Below are positions 6,048 to 6,071 of a stretch of DNA of 6,071 nucleotides, piece after piece. Origin of the DNA: Oscillospiraceae bacterium (GTDB lineage: Bacteria > Bacillota_A > Clostridia > Oscillospirales > Oscillospiraceae); the NCBI GenBank assembly GCA_017381835.1, contig JAFOBK010000199.1:1-6071 (forward strand). The letters are read 5' to 3'. A model generated the notes under the pieces. The model made no database searches. It was not told the origin of the DNA and saw nothing but the letters and a program-made list of their open reading frames with translations. The stretch's first letter is position 1; the number at the start of each line of letters is the position of its first letter. Both the position numbers and the translations under genes were made by a program.

Positions 6048-6061
6048 GCGCCCACAGGCGC
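6048..6061. other. Small hairpin at the right edge
   Basis: GCGCC (6048-6052) pairs with GGCGC (6057-6061) around CACA. It follows directly on the repeat element and may be part of it. The remaining bases to the window end show nothing else. Confidence 0.35.
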
Positions 6062-6071
6062 GTACATAGCG

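Noticed and set aside
5945..6061. CRISPR array or tRNA in the repeat-rich tail
   Set aside because: There are no regularly spaced direct repeats with unique spacers, and no cloverleaf or CCA-like end. The structure consists of consecutive inverted repeats.

Overview
The window holds a compact sugar-uptake and isomerisation locus. It is probably from a gut Firmicute of the Clostridia, and Oscillospiraceae-like is my best guess. That guess rests on the Gram-positive style Shine-Dalgarno sites and sigma-A promoters, on the codon use of the highly expressed genes, and on a hairpin-rich repeat at 5945-6047 of a kind I associate with Faecalibacterium, Subdoligranulum and Oscillibacter genomes. No taxonomic marker gene is present, so the lineage is an inference.

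Layout. On the minus strand, transcribed leftward, are a double-domain sugar ABC ATPase (1081-2574) and, 17 nt downstream, its RbsC-type permease (59-1063). The leftmost 58 bases hold an intergenic hairpin and no gene. The solute-binding protein such a transporter needs is not in the window and may lie just beyond the left edge. On the plus strand, transcribed rightward, are a LacI-family regulator (3000-3977) and, after a 97-nt gap, an L-fucose isomerase (fucI, 4075-5883). A strong Rho-independent terminator follows (5897-5928), then a repeat element that runs nearly to the right edge.

The 425-bp divergent intergenic region (2575-2999) is the control region. It carries back-to-back sigma-A promoters: one leftward for the transporter, and one clear plus one weaker rightward for lacI. 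It also carries two copies of the same 16-bp near-palindrome, AGCGAATCGTTTCGCT (2715-2730 and 2958-2973), centred on CG as LacI-family operators usually are. One copy lies in the long leader of the transporter transcript. The other lies in the lacI leader, at the start point of the weaker promoter. They are 243 bp apart, close to a whole number of helical turns, so looping is possible.

Working model (inference): the regulator senses L-fucose, a related sugar such as D-arabinose, or a derivative of one, and controls transporter synthesis and its own gene. The sugar enters through the ABC transporter and FucI isomerises it (L-fucose to L-fuculose). No kinase, aldolase or mutarotase is present, so the rest of the pathway must be encoded elsewhere. 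All four genes are intact, and I see no evidence of an undescribed system. The notable features are the paired operators, the long leader, and the small palindromes and repeats.
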